A DNA stretch of 64,000 bases. It comes from Synaphobranchus kaupii. Taxonomy: Eukaryota; Chordata; Actinopteri; Anguilliformes; Synaphobranchidae. The translations under genes were made by a program, and so were the position numbers. The number at the start of each line of letters is the position of its first letter. Position 1 is the first letter of the stretch. Positions 13,873 to 25,541 of this stretch are shown here, piece after piece. The stretch is from contig CM056376.1 of the NCBI GenBank assembly GCA_029718625.1, positions 121,736,264 through 121,800,263 of the forward strand. Direction: 5' to 3'. The notes beneath the pieces are model-generated. The model did not search any database. It saw only the letters and a list, made by a program, of their open reading frames with translations, and was not told the DNA's origin.

Positions 13873-14114
13873 AAGACCCTGGTGCTAAAAGTACTGAAGT
13901 CACAAAATGTCTATTTTGAGAATATCAAATCCGAAAATATCATTGATCCATAAAATCAGCCATTAAAAGTTTTGCTGTTTTTATGCATTGCTTAGGCACC
14001 TTTTCAGTTAACAATATTTATAGGGTGGACTTAGCTAAACAAATACAACATGTTTCTATGCTCAACTTGAATTGTCTAAAAATGTGACTTCAGTACTTTT
14101 TGCACCAGGGTCTT
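13873..14114. mobile_element. MITE with 36-bp inverted repeats
   Basis: 242 bp. The left end AAGACCCTGGTGCTAAAAGT with the following ACTGAAGTCACA is repeated inverted at the right end (TGTGACTTCAGT, ACTTTTTGCACCAGGGTCTT). No coding content. Flanking duplication not clear (TGA versus TAA). Confidence 0.85.
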
Positions 14115-16189
14115 AAATTTGTACTGAGGAGGACACATAGGCACCAACAGAGACTGCAAATTCTAGACTAGAGCTAGAGCGTTAGAAGCCTCAACCTAAA
14201 AGACAGTTGCAGTATTAAAACAGCATTTCTGCTGAGTATGGGTAATGTAAGCCCATTTGGGAAATGCATGTCAGCCATTTTGTGGCATAACGCTCATCAT
14301 GCATTGGCCAAAGTGGAGAGGGAAAGATTATTCAGACAATTAAACTGAGGTATGATTAGAAAACCAATTTGAGAGAGCCAAGTTTGGAATTATTGCCAGG
14401 ACATCAGGAAAACGCTTATAGTGCCATATGATCTGAAATGAACAGTGATTCGCAACTTTAGTTTAGCTTCTCACTGGGCCATTTTTTCCCCTGTAATATA
14501 TATTAGTTTGTCCACTTCGTCACCTCCTACTGACCCAAGAAAGAATAAGCTGAGAATAAGCAGATGGGCTTGATTAGTATTTTATATAGTCGTCTAATTA
14601 TGGGTCTAAAAGCAAATGTTTGTTCATACACTTTTGATTAAGTATTGGATTTATGAGAAAAACAACATTCGAGACACACAGACTTTTACAGGCACTATTT
14701 TATTTGTTTCACAGTGTATTAGAATAATTTGAACAAATATACAGAGACACAGACAAATATGTAGGGGAAAAGACCATTAGCGAGATACAAGAAAAATTAA
14801 CAAGATACAAGAAAAGCTTATTAAAACACAAAGGACCAACCTTTCAACTTGGGTCCAAAGAAAACAACTTAAATCCAATTTTAGATGCCATCAGTGACAC
14901 AATTATATTATTTTGCATAATTTTATAAATATTGTATGGCACACATTGATCATATGAATGAAGCCAATTTCTCACTCACAGACAACCAATCATCTGTTGG
15001 CCAATACAAAACCCCTGAACTGATTCAACAAGCTTATTGGCCCTGACCCATCAGCTGCCCCTTGCCCTTTGGTCCCACCACGCAGTTATTTGAACATCGG
15101 CTGTTGTGATACTACTCATTGGTATGGTTCTCCTAAGGCTAGGGTCAACTCCATATGGCTCTGTACAACCAGTGTTAGACTATAATTTTGTATACAAATT
15201 GCATGGTAAATGAGCTGGAGTTTTTCCCTGCCAGAAAACATTAATTTATGTCAAGATCTACTGTTATTACATGTTTATTTTGTAAGTATAGTGTACTTAC
15301 TGAATGTGCTAATGAATAGAAATGAACAAAACATATGGTATCAACGACAAATGTTTTTTTCTACAGTACACATTTCAAAATGCTTAACATTTATATACAC
15401 TATTCTGATGCACACATCTACTGTCTGATTGTATGATATCCCAGTTAAATTAATATCCTTGAGATTTTGCTGGTGAATTTAATCTTCTACATTATGATAA
15501 TATTAATGATTGGTGTACATCCATATACACATCTGTAATTGCAAGTTATGATAATGGGCAACGTTGTCTTGGCAATGAGAAACAGGATTCAACTGGCCAC
15601 CATATCGTATGTTCACATTACATTGAAATACATTCCTAAAATTATTTTATTTTACAATGTATGCAAGGCAACTGTTATGGCTTCACACTGTAAAAAGGCT
15701 GTTGGCAGCTTTTCTTGTAATGTCTTGCATTACTGTTAAAAAGCAAGGTCCCAACAGAAGCTATATTTCCATTAAAATGTCACAGTGGATGTAACTTGCA
15801 GTGTTACAAGCAGTTGATTTTTCTTGTCTCCAAACTCCTGTTTGTTGGAAAAGTTCTATTATTGATTCAAGTGAGCCTCACTTATTCAGCAAACTACTTT
15901 AGCAGCTTAGAATGACTGACTGTTTTCTAATGTGGGTATCTTTTCCACCAATTACAACTGTTTACATTTGCCTTAATGCACATTTACACAAGTTAATTTG
16001 TGTTTTCCCAAAGCTATTCAAATTTTTAAAAAATTTGTAAAAGAAAAGGGCGCAAACCTCCATTATGCAGTTATACAAAATTGGGAAGCGATATTATAAA
16101 GTCACACACAGTCAGGCTAAATGTGGAGTCAGGCTAAATGTATGAGTGAGAAGGGCTGTAATTCCTATCCAGTTCGCTTGAAAAGGATG
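14115..16189. other. intergenic, nothing recognised
   Basis: AT-rich DNA; short ORFs have no family resemblance. No repeat with clear ends seen. Confidence 0.45.
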
Positions 16190-16327
16190 CAAGTACACTC
16201 AAATTAAAGCTGACAATCAATGTCACATTAATTGTTTTATTTAAAATCCATTGTGCAGTAGTACAGAGCCAAAACAAACAAAAAAAAACAACTGTGTCAC
16301 CGTCCAATACTTTTGGACTGCACTGTA
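16190..16327 (-). mobile_element. fragment of a Tc1/mariner-type repeat end
   Basis: The order CTCAAATTAAAGCTGACA, GTACAGAGCCAAAAC, TGTCACCGTCCAATACTTTTGG and ACTGTA resembles the terminus of the foldback family nearby, here as an isolated end. Confidence 0.6.
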
Positions 16328-17150
16328 AATAGTAAGATCTGAGGGTTCCTATTTATTTTTAAACTAAAAAAAACAGCCATTTTTTTTAATAGCTCAGTAG
16401 CTTTCATTTCAAAGAAAATGTCAGAAATTAATCATATTTAACAAGCTATATTTCAGAACATAAAATTTTATATCACTGTCCCTAATCATTACACTAAGAC
16501 AATACAATTTATAGTTCCCCCTGTGATGGCTGAGGGAGACATTCCATCTAATTTGAGAAACAAATTGAAGAGTTATTTTTTCTTATTTTTCTTCAGCAGC
16601 TGATATGACTACAGTTCATTAAAACAGTAACTGAGTAAAATGTCTGAACAACAAAACATATTTTGCAACTTGCCTAATTAAGTTATTCTTTGGTTTATAA
16701 TGACTGTCCAAGCCAATAGCAAGGGTATTTAAAAAAATTTTTCACAACAATTCTTATGGGACAAGTCACTTTTTAATCATAAATATGACATACAGTGAGC
16801 ACCATAATTCATTGGTCAGTGACACATTTTTTGTTTTGGTTCTGTTCTCTAGCACTTTGAGTTTGAAAGGATACGATGACAATGAGGTGGTCAGCTTTAA
16901 TTTGAGGGTATTTTTATCCATATTGTATGAACCGTTTAGAAATGATAGGACCTGTAGTCCCCCCCATTTCCGGGCATCAAAAAATATTGGACAGTTTAAC
17001 ATAATGTAGAATAAAGTAATCATTCTTAATATTTGGTCACATATCCTTTGCATGCCATGACCTCCTGATGTCTGTGACCCAACAATATCAAAAGACTCTT
17101 GATATCTTATTTTCTGGTACTCCTACAAGCGATACTATAACCTCTCTGCA

Positions 17151-17686
17151 CAACGTGGTCTCACGCGGACTCGTCACATAGTGACACTTCTGCCCAAGCG
17201 TCGCTATGTGACGCCAAAGGTAGCCTTTTGCGTCGTATATTGACGCAGCCTTTTGCGTCGTATATTGACGGTTGTGGCCACATAATTTGTCTTTGGTTGT
17301 GGCACTTCAATATTATGCTTTTTTACTTTTATTTTTTCTTCATCTGGTAGAGAGTTACGTGAACTCTTGTGGTCGGGCTCGCCCACTATCTTAACAGTTC
17401 GGGCATGAGCCCGAGTTACATTAACTCCTGTGAGGTTATGTTTAGGGGTTGGGGGTGGGGTACGGGAATCACAAACTCAGAAAGATCTCCGCGCACACGG
17501 CGAAGACTGAGCGGGCATGCTCGCAGTCGGTTATCATGAGCAAAGCCTTCGCCATAGTAGGATTCGTAAATTTGAGACGAGTGCCTCAAATAATGACGCA
17601 AAAGGCCTCCTTCTGCGTCTAAAGGATGACGCCGTAGGAGCTGCCCAAGCGTCGCTATGTGACGACTTGGGAGTGAGACCAGGCTG
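17151..17686. mobile_element. nested 536-bp non-autonomous element, 7-bp TSD
   Basis: Inserted in the left arm of the foldback element. Ends CAACGTGGTCTCAC and GTGAGACCAGGCTG form imperfect 14-bp inverted repeats; CTCTGCA is duplicated at 17144-17150 and 17687-17693, and uninterrupted copies elsewhere have CTCTGCATTTGAATGG once. Inside, the 24-nt direct repeat at 17190-17213 recurs at 17641-17664 and a 25-bp unit is tandem at 17222-17270. Superfamily not assigned. Confidence 0.88.
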
Positions 17687-18349
17687 CTCTGCATTTGAAT
17701 GGATCTCTATGGGAATCGGGGGGTGGGACTAGATTTAGCTGTAAATTACACTGGAACAATATGGAACACATTGTTGGCTAAATGGCTCTAAGTCATCAAG
17801 GGTCTTATGTATCAAACAAGCCTTAAACCACTTAAATCACTCTGCTGCCAGATATGCAGTAGATATGGATGGATAACTTTTCCTGACTTATTTTTATAGA
17901 GTTCAATAGGAACATTTGTCAGGAGAAACAACCCTTAAAGTGATCCATCCATATCTACTGCATATCTGGTTCGATACCTCAGACCCTTGATGACTTACAG
18001 CCATTTCGCCAACCTATTCCATACTGTTCCAGCACAGTTTACAGCTAAATCTAGTCCCACCCTCCAATTCCCATAGAGATCAATTCAAATGCAGAGAAGT
18101 TATAGTATCTATACTATAAGATATCAAGAGTCTTTTGATATTGTTGGGTCACAGACATCAGGAAGTCATGACATGCAAAGGAAATGAGACCAAATATTAC
18201 AAATGATTACTTATTCTACATTATGTTAAACTGTCCAATATTTTTTGATGCCCGGAAATGGGGGGGGGGGGGGGGGGGGGACTATGTACAAATGGTTCTA
18301 TAATTTCTAAACAGTTCTTCCAATATGTATGAAAATGCCCTCGAATTAA

Positions 18350-18876
18350 CCCTTTATTACAAAACAGAGCAATATTTTTTTTCACATCGAACTCCGCATG
18401 GGTTTCACCCGCCTAGGTCACAGAAATGTGCCCCAAATGGCCCCTTGAAAACATAGACCACACAATCAGATTACAACTCTTAATGCATGATGTCCACTTC
18501 ACTGGACAGAAGGTTTTTCATATACAAGACAAGAACTACAGTAATATTGTGTTACAAATATAACTAATTCTGCTCCTTGCATCATCCCTAATAAGAATAT
18601 ATATTTTTAACTTGCTCTGTTTTCTAGGAATAGAAGGTTTTCACAGCTACACCAGAGGGAGTTTGTATGTTTCCATCTCCACCTGCCATTTTGACCTTCA
18701 CTGTATCAAAACTAGAAAAGCCAATAAAATGTAACAAGATGGAGCATATCAAAATTTAGGCAAAGGTGCAAGGAATCTGCTCGGACATTGTTTAGAGATC
18801 ACAAATGTTTTTCACTATATGTTAAAATAGACTTTGAAAAGCCTATCCACTATAATGGACTCCATGCATGAAAGGG
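18350..18876. mobile_element. nested TTAA element (piggyBac/Kolobok-like), 527 bp
   Basis: Inserted in the right arm of the foldback element. It begins CCCTTTATTACA and ends TGCATGAAAGGG, flanked by TTAA at 18346-18349 and 18877-18880. Uninterrupted copies read AATTAAAGCTGACAG across the site. No transposase. Confidence 0.88.
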
Positions 18877-19001
18877 TTAAAGCTGACAGTCTGCACTTCA
18901 ACCTCATTGTCATTGTAACCTTTCAAACTCAAAGGGCTAGAGTACAGAACCAAAATAACAAAAAATGTGTCACTGTCCATTGAATTATGGTGCTCACTGT
19001 A

Positions 19002-19995
19002 TCTAAGGAAAATTTTATTTTTGAACCAACATAAAAGTTTTAAATTGGTGGATGCGGGCAAAATAAAGAGAGGCTTGCTTAACTTTGTGAGTGAGCACAT
19101 AGTATAAGGTATACCTGCCTCCCCCTGCATCACATGGACCTCCACAAATCTGTGAAATTTTACACACAGAAAGTAATCACTAATTAAATGAGATCCTGGG
19201 GAGATATAGTTAGACAAAAAACAGACTGAGCTTACTATTCGTATTGCTTCATTTACTTTAATTTAAGAAAAACAATTGAAAACATATGTAGTTGTCTTCT
19301 TTCTGCTTGGACCAGGAAATACTTTTTTTTCTTTTTTTTCTTATGACTTGGTCAGGATAGCTGTAAATAGGTTCACAGCTGTTCAAGACTGTTTGAGGGC
19401 CATTTTGGTGATGATAGTTACTTTCAAGCAAATACATATTACATTGCTAATATGGATTATGATATAAATTGGGGTATTTAAAAATACACAATATGAAACT
19501 CAATAATTTAAATTAAATAGGTAGTACTGCAAATTGATAACCTGTCCAATCAAACTTTAGCAACCGTTACTACGCGTGCTGATCATGCGGTTCGGTCAAG
19601 GTGCATTGAAACCAATGGAAAAATTGCAGTAGCTCACTGAAAATCGTTAAAAAAAACATAAATTGAATCAGACAGGATGGTGAAAAGATGTGCAGGAACA
19701 ACACTGCTCTTTGATGGTGTTGTTATCAGCAACATCGAGATTCGGTAATCAGCTGGTGCAGTTTCTCCAGCGGTAGACTTTAATTGACCTTAATTCTAAT
19801 CACATTTTAATTTCTACACACTTTTAGCCTACTTATTGCACATACTGCTCCATTCCATATTTCAAACCTTTCTGCCTGTTTTTTGAGGAAATCGTTTTTC
19901 CAAAAGCATCAATTAATGTTACCTGAACATTCCGGAAAGGGCAAGTACGGCCATTGTTTATACACTGTAAAGTTCTGACTATGTAAACATGAAAT
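19002..19995. other. intergenic, nothing recognised
   Basis: AT-rich DNA with a T-rich run at 19323-19340. No gene recognised. Confidence 0.45.
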
Positions 19996-20825
19996 CAATA
20001 GAGTACTCAAGTGACTACGTCACACTGGTTTCGGAAGTAAATTCCCCATTCATTTAGAGCGTAGACATTAACTAAAACTTACTACCATTTCTAGTGATTA
20101 TGTCTTACCGTCAATTTCCTGGATTGTTCAATATAACGCCCATTCGCAAACTATGTCGTTTTTCTGGACCAGCTTCAAGTATATTTTACGTTTTAGTATT
20201 TTTTTGTAAACATACCACCGCTGGCACTGTTTAAAAACTCGACATCCCATAATTCCCTCCGGACAAGCAGCGTTGTCTCCAAACGTTGTCATATAACGTT
20301 AGCCAGCAGTAACACACAGCTCCATTTTTAAACACTTTTTCTAACGTTAGCTAGCTAGCTTGAAGGACTAAAAGCTATAATTGCTTTATGTGGTTAACCA
20401 TAGCGTAGTTCCTCACCTTGTCGGGCGGGCTTCTCAACTTAGCAAGCTAACGTTAGCTCGTCTTCAGCTGCAGTACTCCCATCTGCAGATGGGATCTGCA
20501 AATGTCCAGACAGACGAGATGATGATATCTTATTGGTCGAGAACCACCCGTGTGTAGAAGTACTGGATATGCAGTCCGTTAAAGTGGACTACAAGTCGAA
20601 CTACAATCATGAATCCATTACTTTAGAAAATTTAAATTGGAACGTGATATATGGTCTATATCCTTATACCACACAGGCTAATCCAGGAACGTTTCGGCTC
20701 ATTCTATAAATCAGATTTCAAGAAATAGTCGATAGTCTCTGAAGCTCGTTGTATCTGTCATAGGGAATTTACTTCCGAAACCAGACTCCGCCCACGTCTG
20801 ACGTACTCACTTGAATACTCTATTG
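19996..20825. mobile_element. DNA element with roughly 50-bp inverted ends
   Basis: The left end CAATAGAGTACTCAAGTGAC and TGGTTTCGGAAGTAAATTCC recur inverted at the right end (GGAATTTACTTCCGAAACCA, ACTTGAATACTCTATTG). The right arm has an extra GGGCGGAGT-type stretch. No transposase and no certain target duplication. Confidence 0.75.
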
Positions 20826-20877
20826 TTTGTCCGAGTTTGGACCACTAACCAAGAGGGGCGGGACTTAGCAATAGGTC

Positions 20878-21297
20878 AATTCCCATAGAGATCCATTAAA
20901 ATGCAGAGAGGTTATAGTATCCCTTGCAAGAGTATCTGTAAATAAGATAAAAATAAAAATAAGTCTTTTGATGTTTTTCAGGAAGTCATGGCATGCCAAC
21001 GGATATGCAACCAAATAGTAAATATAATGACTTTAATTTGTCCAATTACTTTTTGTCCCCTAAAATGTTTGTGTGTGTGGGGGGGGGGGGGGGGGGGGGG
21101 GGGGGACTATGTATAAAAATGGCTACAATTGCTACAGGTTTCACCCGATATGGATGTAAAAATCCTCAAATTAAAGCGGAAAGTCTGCACTTTAACCTCA
21201 TAATCACTGTTCCATTTAAAATCCAATGTGCTGGAGTACAGAGCCAAAACAACAAAAATTGTGTCACTGTACAAATACTTACGGTCTATATACTGTA
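20878..21297 (-). mobile_element. right arm relic of the foldback TA-family
   Basis: Follows the reverse-arm order: CCCATAGAGATCCATTAAAA, GAAGTCATGGCATGCCAACG, poly-G (21080-21105), CCTCAAATTAAAGCGGAAAG, GTACAGAGCCAAAAC, TGTGTCACTGTACAAATACTT. More divergent than the other copies. Confidence 0.7.
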
Positions 21298-21299
21298 TA

Positions 21300-21732
21300 C
21301 AGTACCAGTCAAAAGTTTGGACACGGTTGATTGAATGTATCTTTCTTATTATCTTAGAGCAACAAGGCTTATGCTAAATGTGTGAATTTTTTTTCTTAGA
21401 CAAATATAACAAAAACAAAAAATTGAATAAAAAGAAAATTATTTTTGAAATGCATGCTCAGCATATGTGGGAATTCCTTCAAGACTGTTGGAAAAGCATC
21501 CCAGGTGGCTACCTCATGAAGTTGGTTGAGAGAATGCCAAGAGTGCAAAGCTGGTATCAAGGCAAAGGGTGGCTACATTCAAGAATCTAAGATACAACAC
21601 TTTTTTGGTCACTCCATAATTACATTTATGCTATTTCATAGTTTTTATGTCTTTACTATTATTCTAAACTAAAAAAATAGTACAAATAAAGAAAACCCCT
21701 TCTATGAGTAGGTGTGTCCAAACTTTTGACTG

Positions 21733-21738
<6 letters not shown>
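21300..21738 (+). mobile_element. internally deleted Tc1 transposon
   Basis: 439 bp with inverted ends CAGTACCAGTCAAAAGTTTG and AAACTTTTGACTGGTACTA, flanked by TA. The remaining coding part (about 21470-21590) translates to WEFLQDCWKSIP, LMKLVERMP and WYQGKGW, the C-terminal tail of a Tc1-type transposase. Most of the enzyme, including the catalytic residues, is missing. Confidence 0.9.
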
Positions 21739-21739
<1 letters not shown>

Positions 21740-21767
<28 letters not shown>

Positions 21768-23495
21768 GAGAATGGGGACAAATTTTATCCTAAAAAATTT
21801 CTGCTGTAAATTTACATTTAAGTGTTTTAAGTATGAAATAAATATTAATTTCATTTTTTGGACTAATTTAATTTCCTTAACTTCTATACCTGCCGAGTAC
21901 CAGACAAGAATTCACAATTTCAAACAATTTAAAAAAATGTTCAAATAGCCTTAACAACCTAAAACTAAGGATTTCTACTGATAGCATAGATGTGAAATTT
22001 CACTCTTATCATCCTATATAAAATATTATTTTTATGAAAATGTTGGCTCTTCAAAGTTCTGTCCCAGATTCTTGTCAACATCATCTGATTTCTAGAAAAA
22101 TGCAATTTATTCAGTCATAAAAAAGGATAGCTATATCCTAAGGACCACTGTCACAACAAGGTTACTTGTCCTCTGGTAAATTTTCTATTTTTTGAGAAAT
22201 TAAATAAATATTATTGCGATCAGCATTGTCTCACACATAACAAGTCAATGCCACCTTCCTTCTAAATAATAATAAATTAAGAATCATGGTTTAAAAATGT
22301 GTATTTTCACTTAGACCTCTTAGCAACTGAGAAAATAGATATGCTGTGAATCATGTTAATGAAATTAGCCATTTATTTTCAATGATATTTAAATATTTTT
22401 AAAACACTAATAGTTTTTTTCTAGCTAAAACATCTGCTTTATTTAGAAAAGTATTGTTTTGTAATGGGAGTCCTGTGTGAATGTGAAGAATAGCAAAAGG
22501 TCTAATGAGATGGCCCCATTTAGTGTTTAATAGCCAAGACTTTGATTTATCAAAAAATGTTTTCCCAGCATAATTGTTGAGTTAAAAAAAAACTAAACAA
22601 GGTTTTGTCCCAATTCTCAAGAATGGGTTACGTATATGTAGAGCATTGTTAATGTCTTTGCTATAAGCTACAACATGTTAGACTTAAACAAACAATGCAT
22701 ATGTTTAACAAAATGCTTAACAGTGCCCTTTATCTGTTAGTTAGCCTTTATTGTTATACATATTAAGAGGAAATGATGAGTTTGAGATAATATGTTCACT
22801 GGATCTAGGTGAAACATTTATTTGAATGCTATCTCCCAAAAATTGTGTGACAAATGGCTTTTATCACTCAGTTCTGAACTGTAAGTCCTTACGTGTCTTG
22901 TTGACTTTAATTGAGCTGTTGACAATAAAATCACCCTTGGAACATATCAGTGTGTTAACGACTATAAAAGCTTTCTTCCTGTTTAGTAAATTAATTTAAA
23001 TGCCTCATTAACTGCTTAGCTGCTTTAACGTTGTATCTGTTTTGGTATTCCTAAATATATTCACCCTTATGCTAGTCAGATCTTTTAGGCTAAATATCTT
23101 CTGCAACCTGAAATGTTAGTTGCGAAGCAAAACAGATCAAATCAAACTTTGAATAAAACATTTGCCCATTTGTTCTTTGCTTAGTTACAATGTACCTTTT
23201 AATGAAATGCATTATTATGGCATATTAAAAAGCTCTTTGTAGGTGTTTTGTATTCTGAAGGATGGTATACTTACAAAACAATGCAAAGTCAGAGGAGTAT
23301 TGACACAGTATTGCATAACAATGAATTTGTCTGACCAATTTACAAATTTTGGTCCATGCTCACCTCTCTTTGCTAATAGTGTACAATTCCTGTGACCATC
23401 ATAAGGTATATTTCTTATTTATTATTTTCGAATAAGTGAAGATAGCATTGACAACCTGTACACAGGGACAAACACTGAAGTAAAAAATTATATTT
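21740..23495. other. intergenic, nothing recognised
   Basis: Starts with a TA tract (21739-21764), then strongly AT-rich unique DNA. No gene or repeat ends seen. Confidence 0.45.
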
Positions 23496-25219
23496 TTAAA
23501 GTGGAATTCCACCCAAAAACAACATTAACATCATTGAACAGATCAAGGCACAACTAATTAAGTCTTTCTTTGTGACTGGCCAAAACAAAAAAATGTACTG
23601 AGTTATTTTAATATCAAAATGGTGTATACCTCGACCACTTCCTAGTTTTTGAAAGACTACAGTGTTTTCAAGTGGGTGTGTAAATTACATAACAAGTAGG
23701 CGGAGCCAGCGAGGGAAGAATTGCTGCCTGCATCTCACTGTTCTGAATAGGGACCCATCGTAGATCAAGCTAGCTATCATTGCTATTTTATTATAATGTC
23801 AGAAAATTACATTGACAGGCTATGTTATTTCCTAAAGATGTTTTGGCAAACTAAACCAAACAGGACTCGAGTGCTGTCGGTTACAGAGTGGAGCTCCTCC
23901 GGTATTCCCTGATTCCCTGTAGCCTACATCTTCCTCTGCCTTAAGGAACCATGTCAACTAACGTTACATTATGATCCATGGCATGACCATTAAGTAGGCT
24001 AACATTAGCTAGATGGCCATAATTTAACAGTTTTGCTCTGAGCATTTGATTACAGAAGCAATGTATTTTTTCTGGGCTAGTGAGTTAGCTGTTGTTAGCA
24101 ACGGGGTTCTTGGCATGAAACAAATTGGTTTTAAAATGTTTGCCATGGAGTAGGCTATAGTAGCTAACCTTGCATTCATTAACGTAAGGAGGTCGGATAT
24201 CGGGGTGATAAATGCGTCGTTTCTATTTTTTTTACCGACATCAGTGCGTTCGACTTGCACTGGGAAAGTTTGGGCTTTGCTAGCAAACATAGCTAAAATG
24301 GCTAACAAGTAGCCTACAACAATGCTAATACAAGCAGAGCTAATGATGGTGGTATTTTCTCAGTATAACTGTTAATTAGTGGCTAACTTGCCTGCGAGTT
24401 ACGTGGCCTCTCTCATCTCTAACTTAGAAACGCTGCAGACAGGCAGGCACTGCACAAGCAGTAACCGCTTCTGTAACGTCTTTCAGTGGGCATGGCAACA
24501 TGTTATCTTAAAGGGATAGTTCGGAATTTTGGACATAATGTCGCAATTACGACTTACCCATGATGTAGTCGATTGATGGAAACCATTTTCAGCTAATTCC
24601 ATGCTGTCCCTTCTTTTGGACATACACACGTTGCTAATGCTAGCGCAACTCCATGGTAACCGTAGCATCCACTACCAAACGCACTTAAACACTCCACAGT
24701 GCACCCAAAGCAAATAAAATACAACGACAGTCTATCAGGGTTATTTTGAGTGTTTATGCCATCATTTCTGAAGTCAAACTATCGTTGAATCCTTTACTTT
24801 GTGCTGACCTATATTCTCTGTGGAAGTACGGCGGTGGAGCGATACTTTACGTTACCTACGAATGTAGTGCCGGCACTGGTCGACTACAACAACAAAGAAG
24901 AGCAACAAGTTGCAATGGCCACGTTCGCTCCGCATGGAATTAGCTGAAAATGGTTTCCATCAATCAACTACATCATAGGTAAGTCGTAATTGGGACATTA
25001 TGTCCAAAATTCCGAACTATCCTTTTAACTGTAAGCTTCGTTGTAGTGGCTGTTGTAGTTAATTCTAAGGCAAATACCTGGTACATGCGCAGTAGTTTGG
25101 GGCTATATCTCTGCTCTCACTACAGGTAGAAAGTTGGCTGGGAGCTCATTTTAATCAGGAGGACAGCTACTTTTCTACAAACCAAACATAATTTTTGGGA
25201 AATTTTAATTCCCTTTTAA
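23496..25219. mobile_element. possible outer TTAA element enclosing another
   Basis: TTAAAGTGGAATTCC at 23496 and the inverted form AATTCCCTTTTAA ending at 25219 suggest a 1.7-kb TTAA-flanked element. The termini match only loosely, so this is tentative. A clearer TTAA element lies inside at 24512-25024. Confidence 0.35.
24508..25028. mobile_element. TTAA MITE with about 90-bp inverted repeats
   Basis: Element 24512-25024 (513 bp) between TTAA at 24508-24511 and 25025-25028. Both ends read A(A/G)GGATAGTTCGGAATTTTG inward through GTAGT(C/T)GATTGATGGAAACC and TTTTCAGCTAATTCCATGC, with few mismatches. It lies about 250 bp beyond the gabrg1 stop, probably within or just past the 3' UTR. Confidence 0.88.
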
Positions 25220-25280
25220 GAGTAATTTCACCATTCCCCTCATCCACTAATTATTATATTATTCTTTTTTAAATTTATTT
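25029..25280 (-). other. proximal gabrg1 3' UTR/flank
   Basis: AT-rich sequence directly after the stop codon on the minus strand. The AATAAA at 25279-25274 is too near the stop to be a probable poly(A) signal; no clear transcript end can be set. Confidence 0.4.
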
Positions 25281-25541
25281 TTACAAATACAGGTAACCCA
25301 CCCAGTACACAAGGTTGAAGAGGCCGAATGCCGTGGGGAAGAATATTCTGGAATAGGAATCAATCTTGGAGACATGGACGTGCATCCTGTTCTCGCGCCA
25401 TGTCCCAGATCGACAGTCATCGAAGCAGCAGAAGAAGCCAGTGCAGTCCTTACCGTCCAGACACTCGTCGCTGTGGTCCTCTTTATGATAGGGGGCCATG
25501 TTGTTTATCTGAAGCAGTGATGTTCTGACTGCTCCACATTT
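25281..25541 (-). CDS. gabrg1: gabrg1 last coding exon (loop, TM4, stop)
   Basis: Encodes [14 protein letters not shown], then ECLDGKDC, the cysteine-rich [14 protein letters not shown], and TM4 ending [11 protein letters not shown] and TAA. The acceptor GATGACAG keeps phase 0 with exon 8. The FFCC..DC block corresponds to the gamma-2 segment modified by the palmitoyltransferase GODZ/DHHC3; the same role here is inferred. The TM3-TM4 loop is short for the family. An AATAAA lies 1-2 nt after the stop (25279-25274), too close to be the likely poly(A) signal. Confidence 0.94.
   Translation of the reverse strand, partial: KCGAVRTSLLQINNMAPYHKEDHSDECLDGKDCTGFFCCFDDCRSGTWRENRMHVHVSKIDSYSRIFFPTAFGLFNLVYWVGYLYL

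Larger units (their letters stand above)
16793..18999. mobile_element. foldback TA-element with two nested insertions
   Basis: Starts CAGTGAGCACCATAATTCAT after TA (16791-16792) and ends ATGAATTATGGTGCTCACTG-type sequence before TA (19000-19001). The two halves are inverted copies around a centre near 17900 (ATGCAGTAGATATGGATGGA against TCCATCCATATCTACTGCAT). Removing the insertions at 17151-17686 and 18350-18876 with one copy of each target duplication leaves about 1.13 kb. The CAGTG terminus and TA duplication point to Tc1/mariner. No transposase. Confidence 0.85.

Noticed and set aside
17416..17732. Overlapping open frames on both strands inside the nested element
   Set aside because: They arise from GC-richer transposon DNA with internal repeats; no transposase motif is present.
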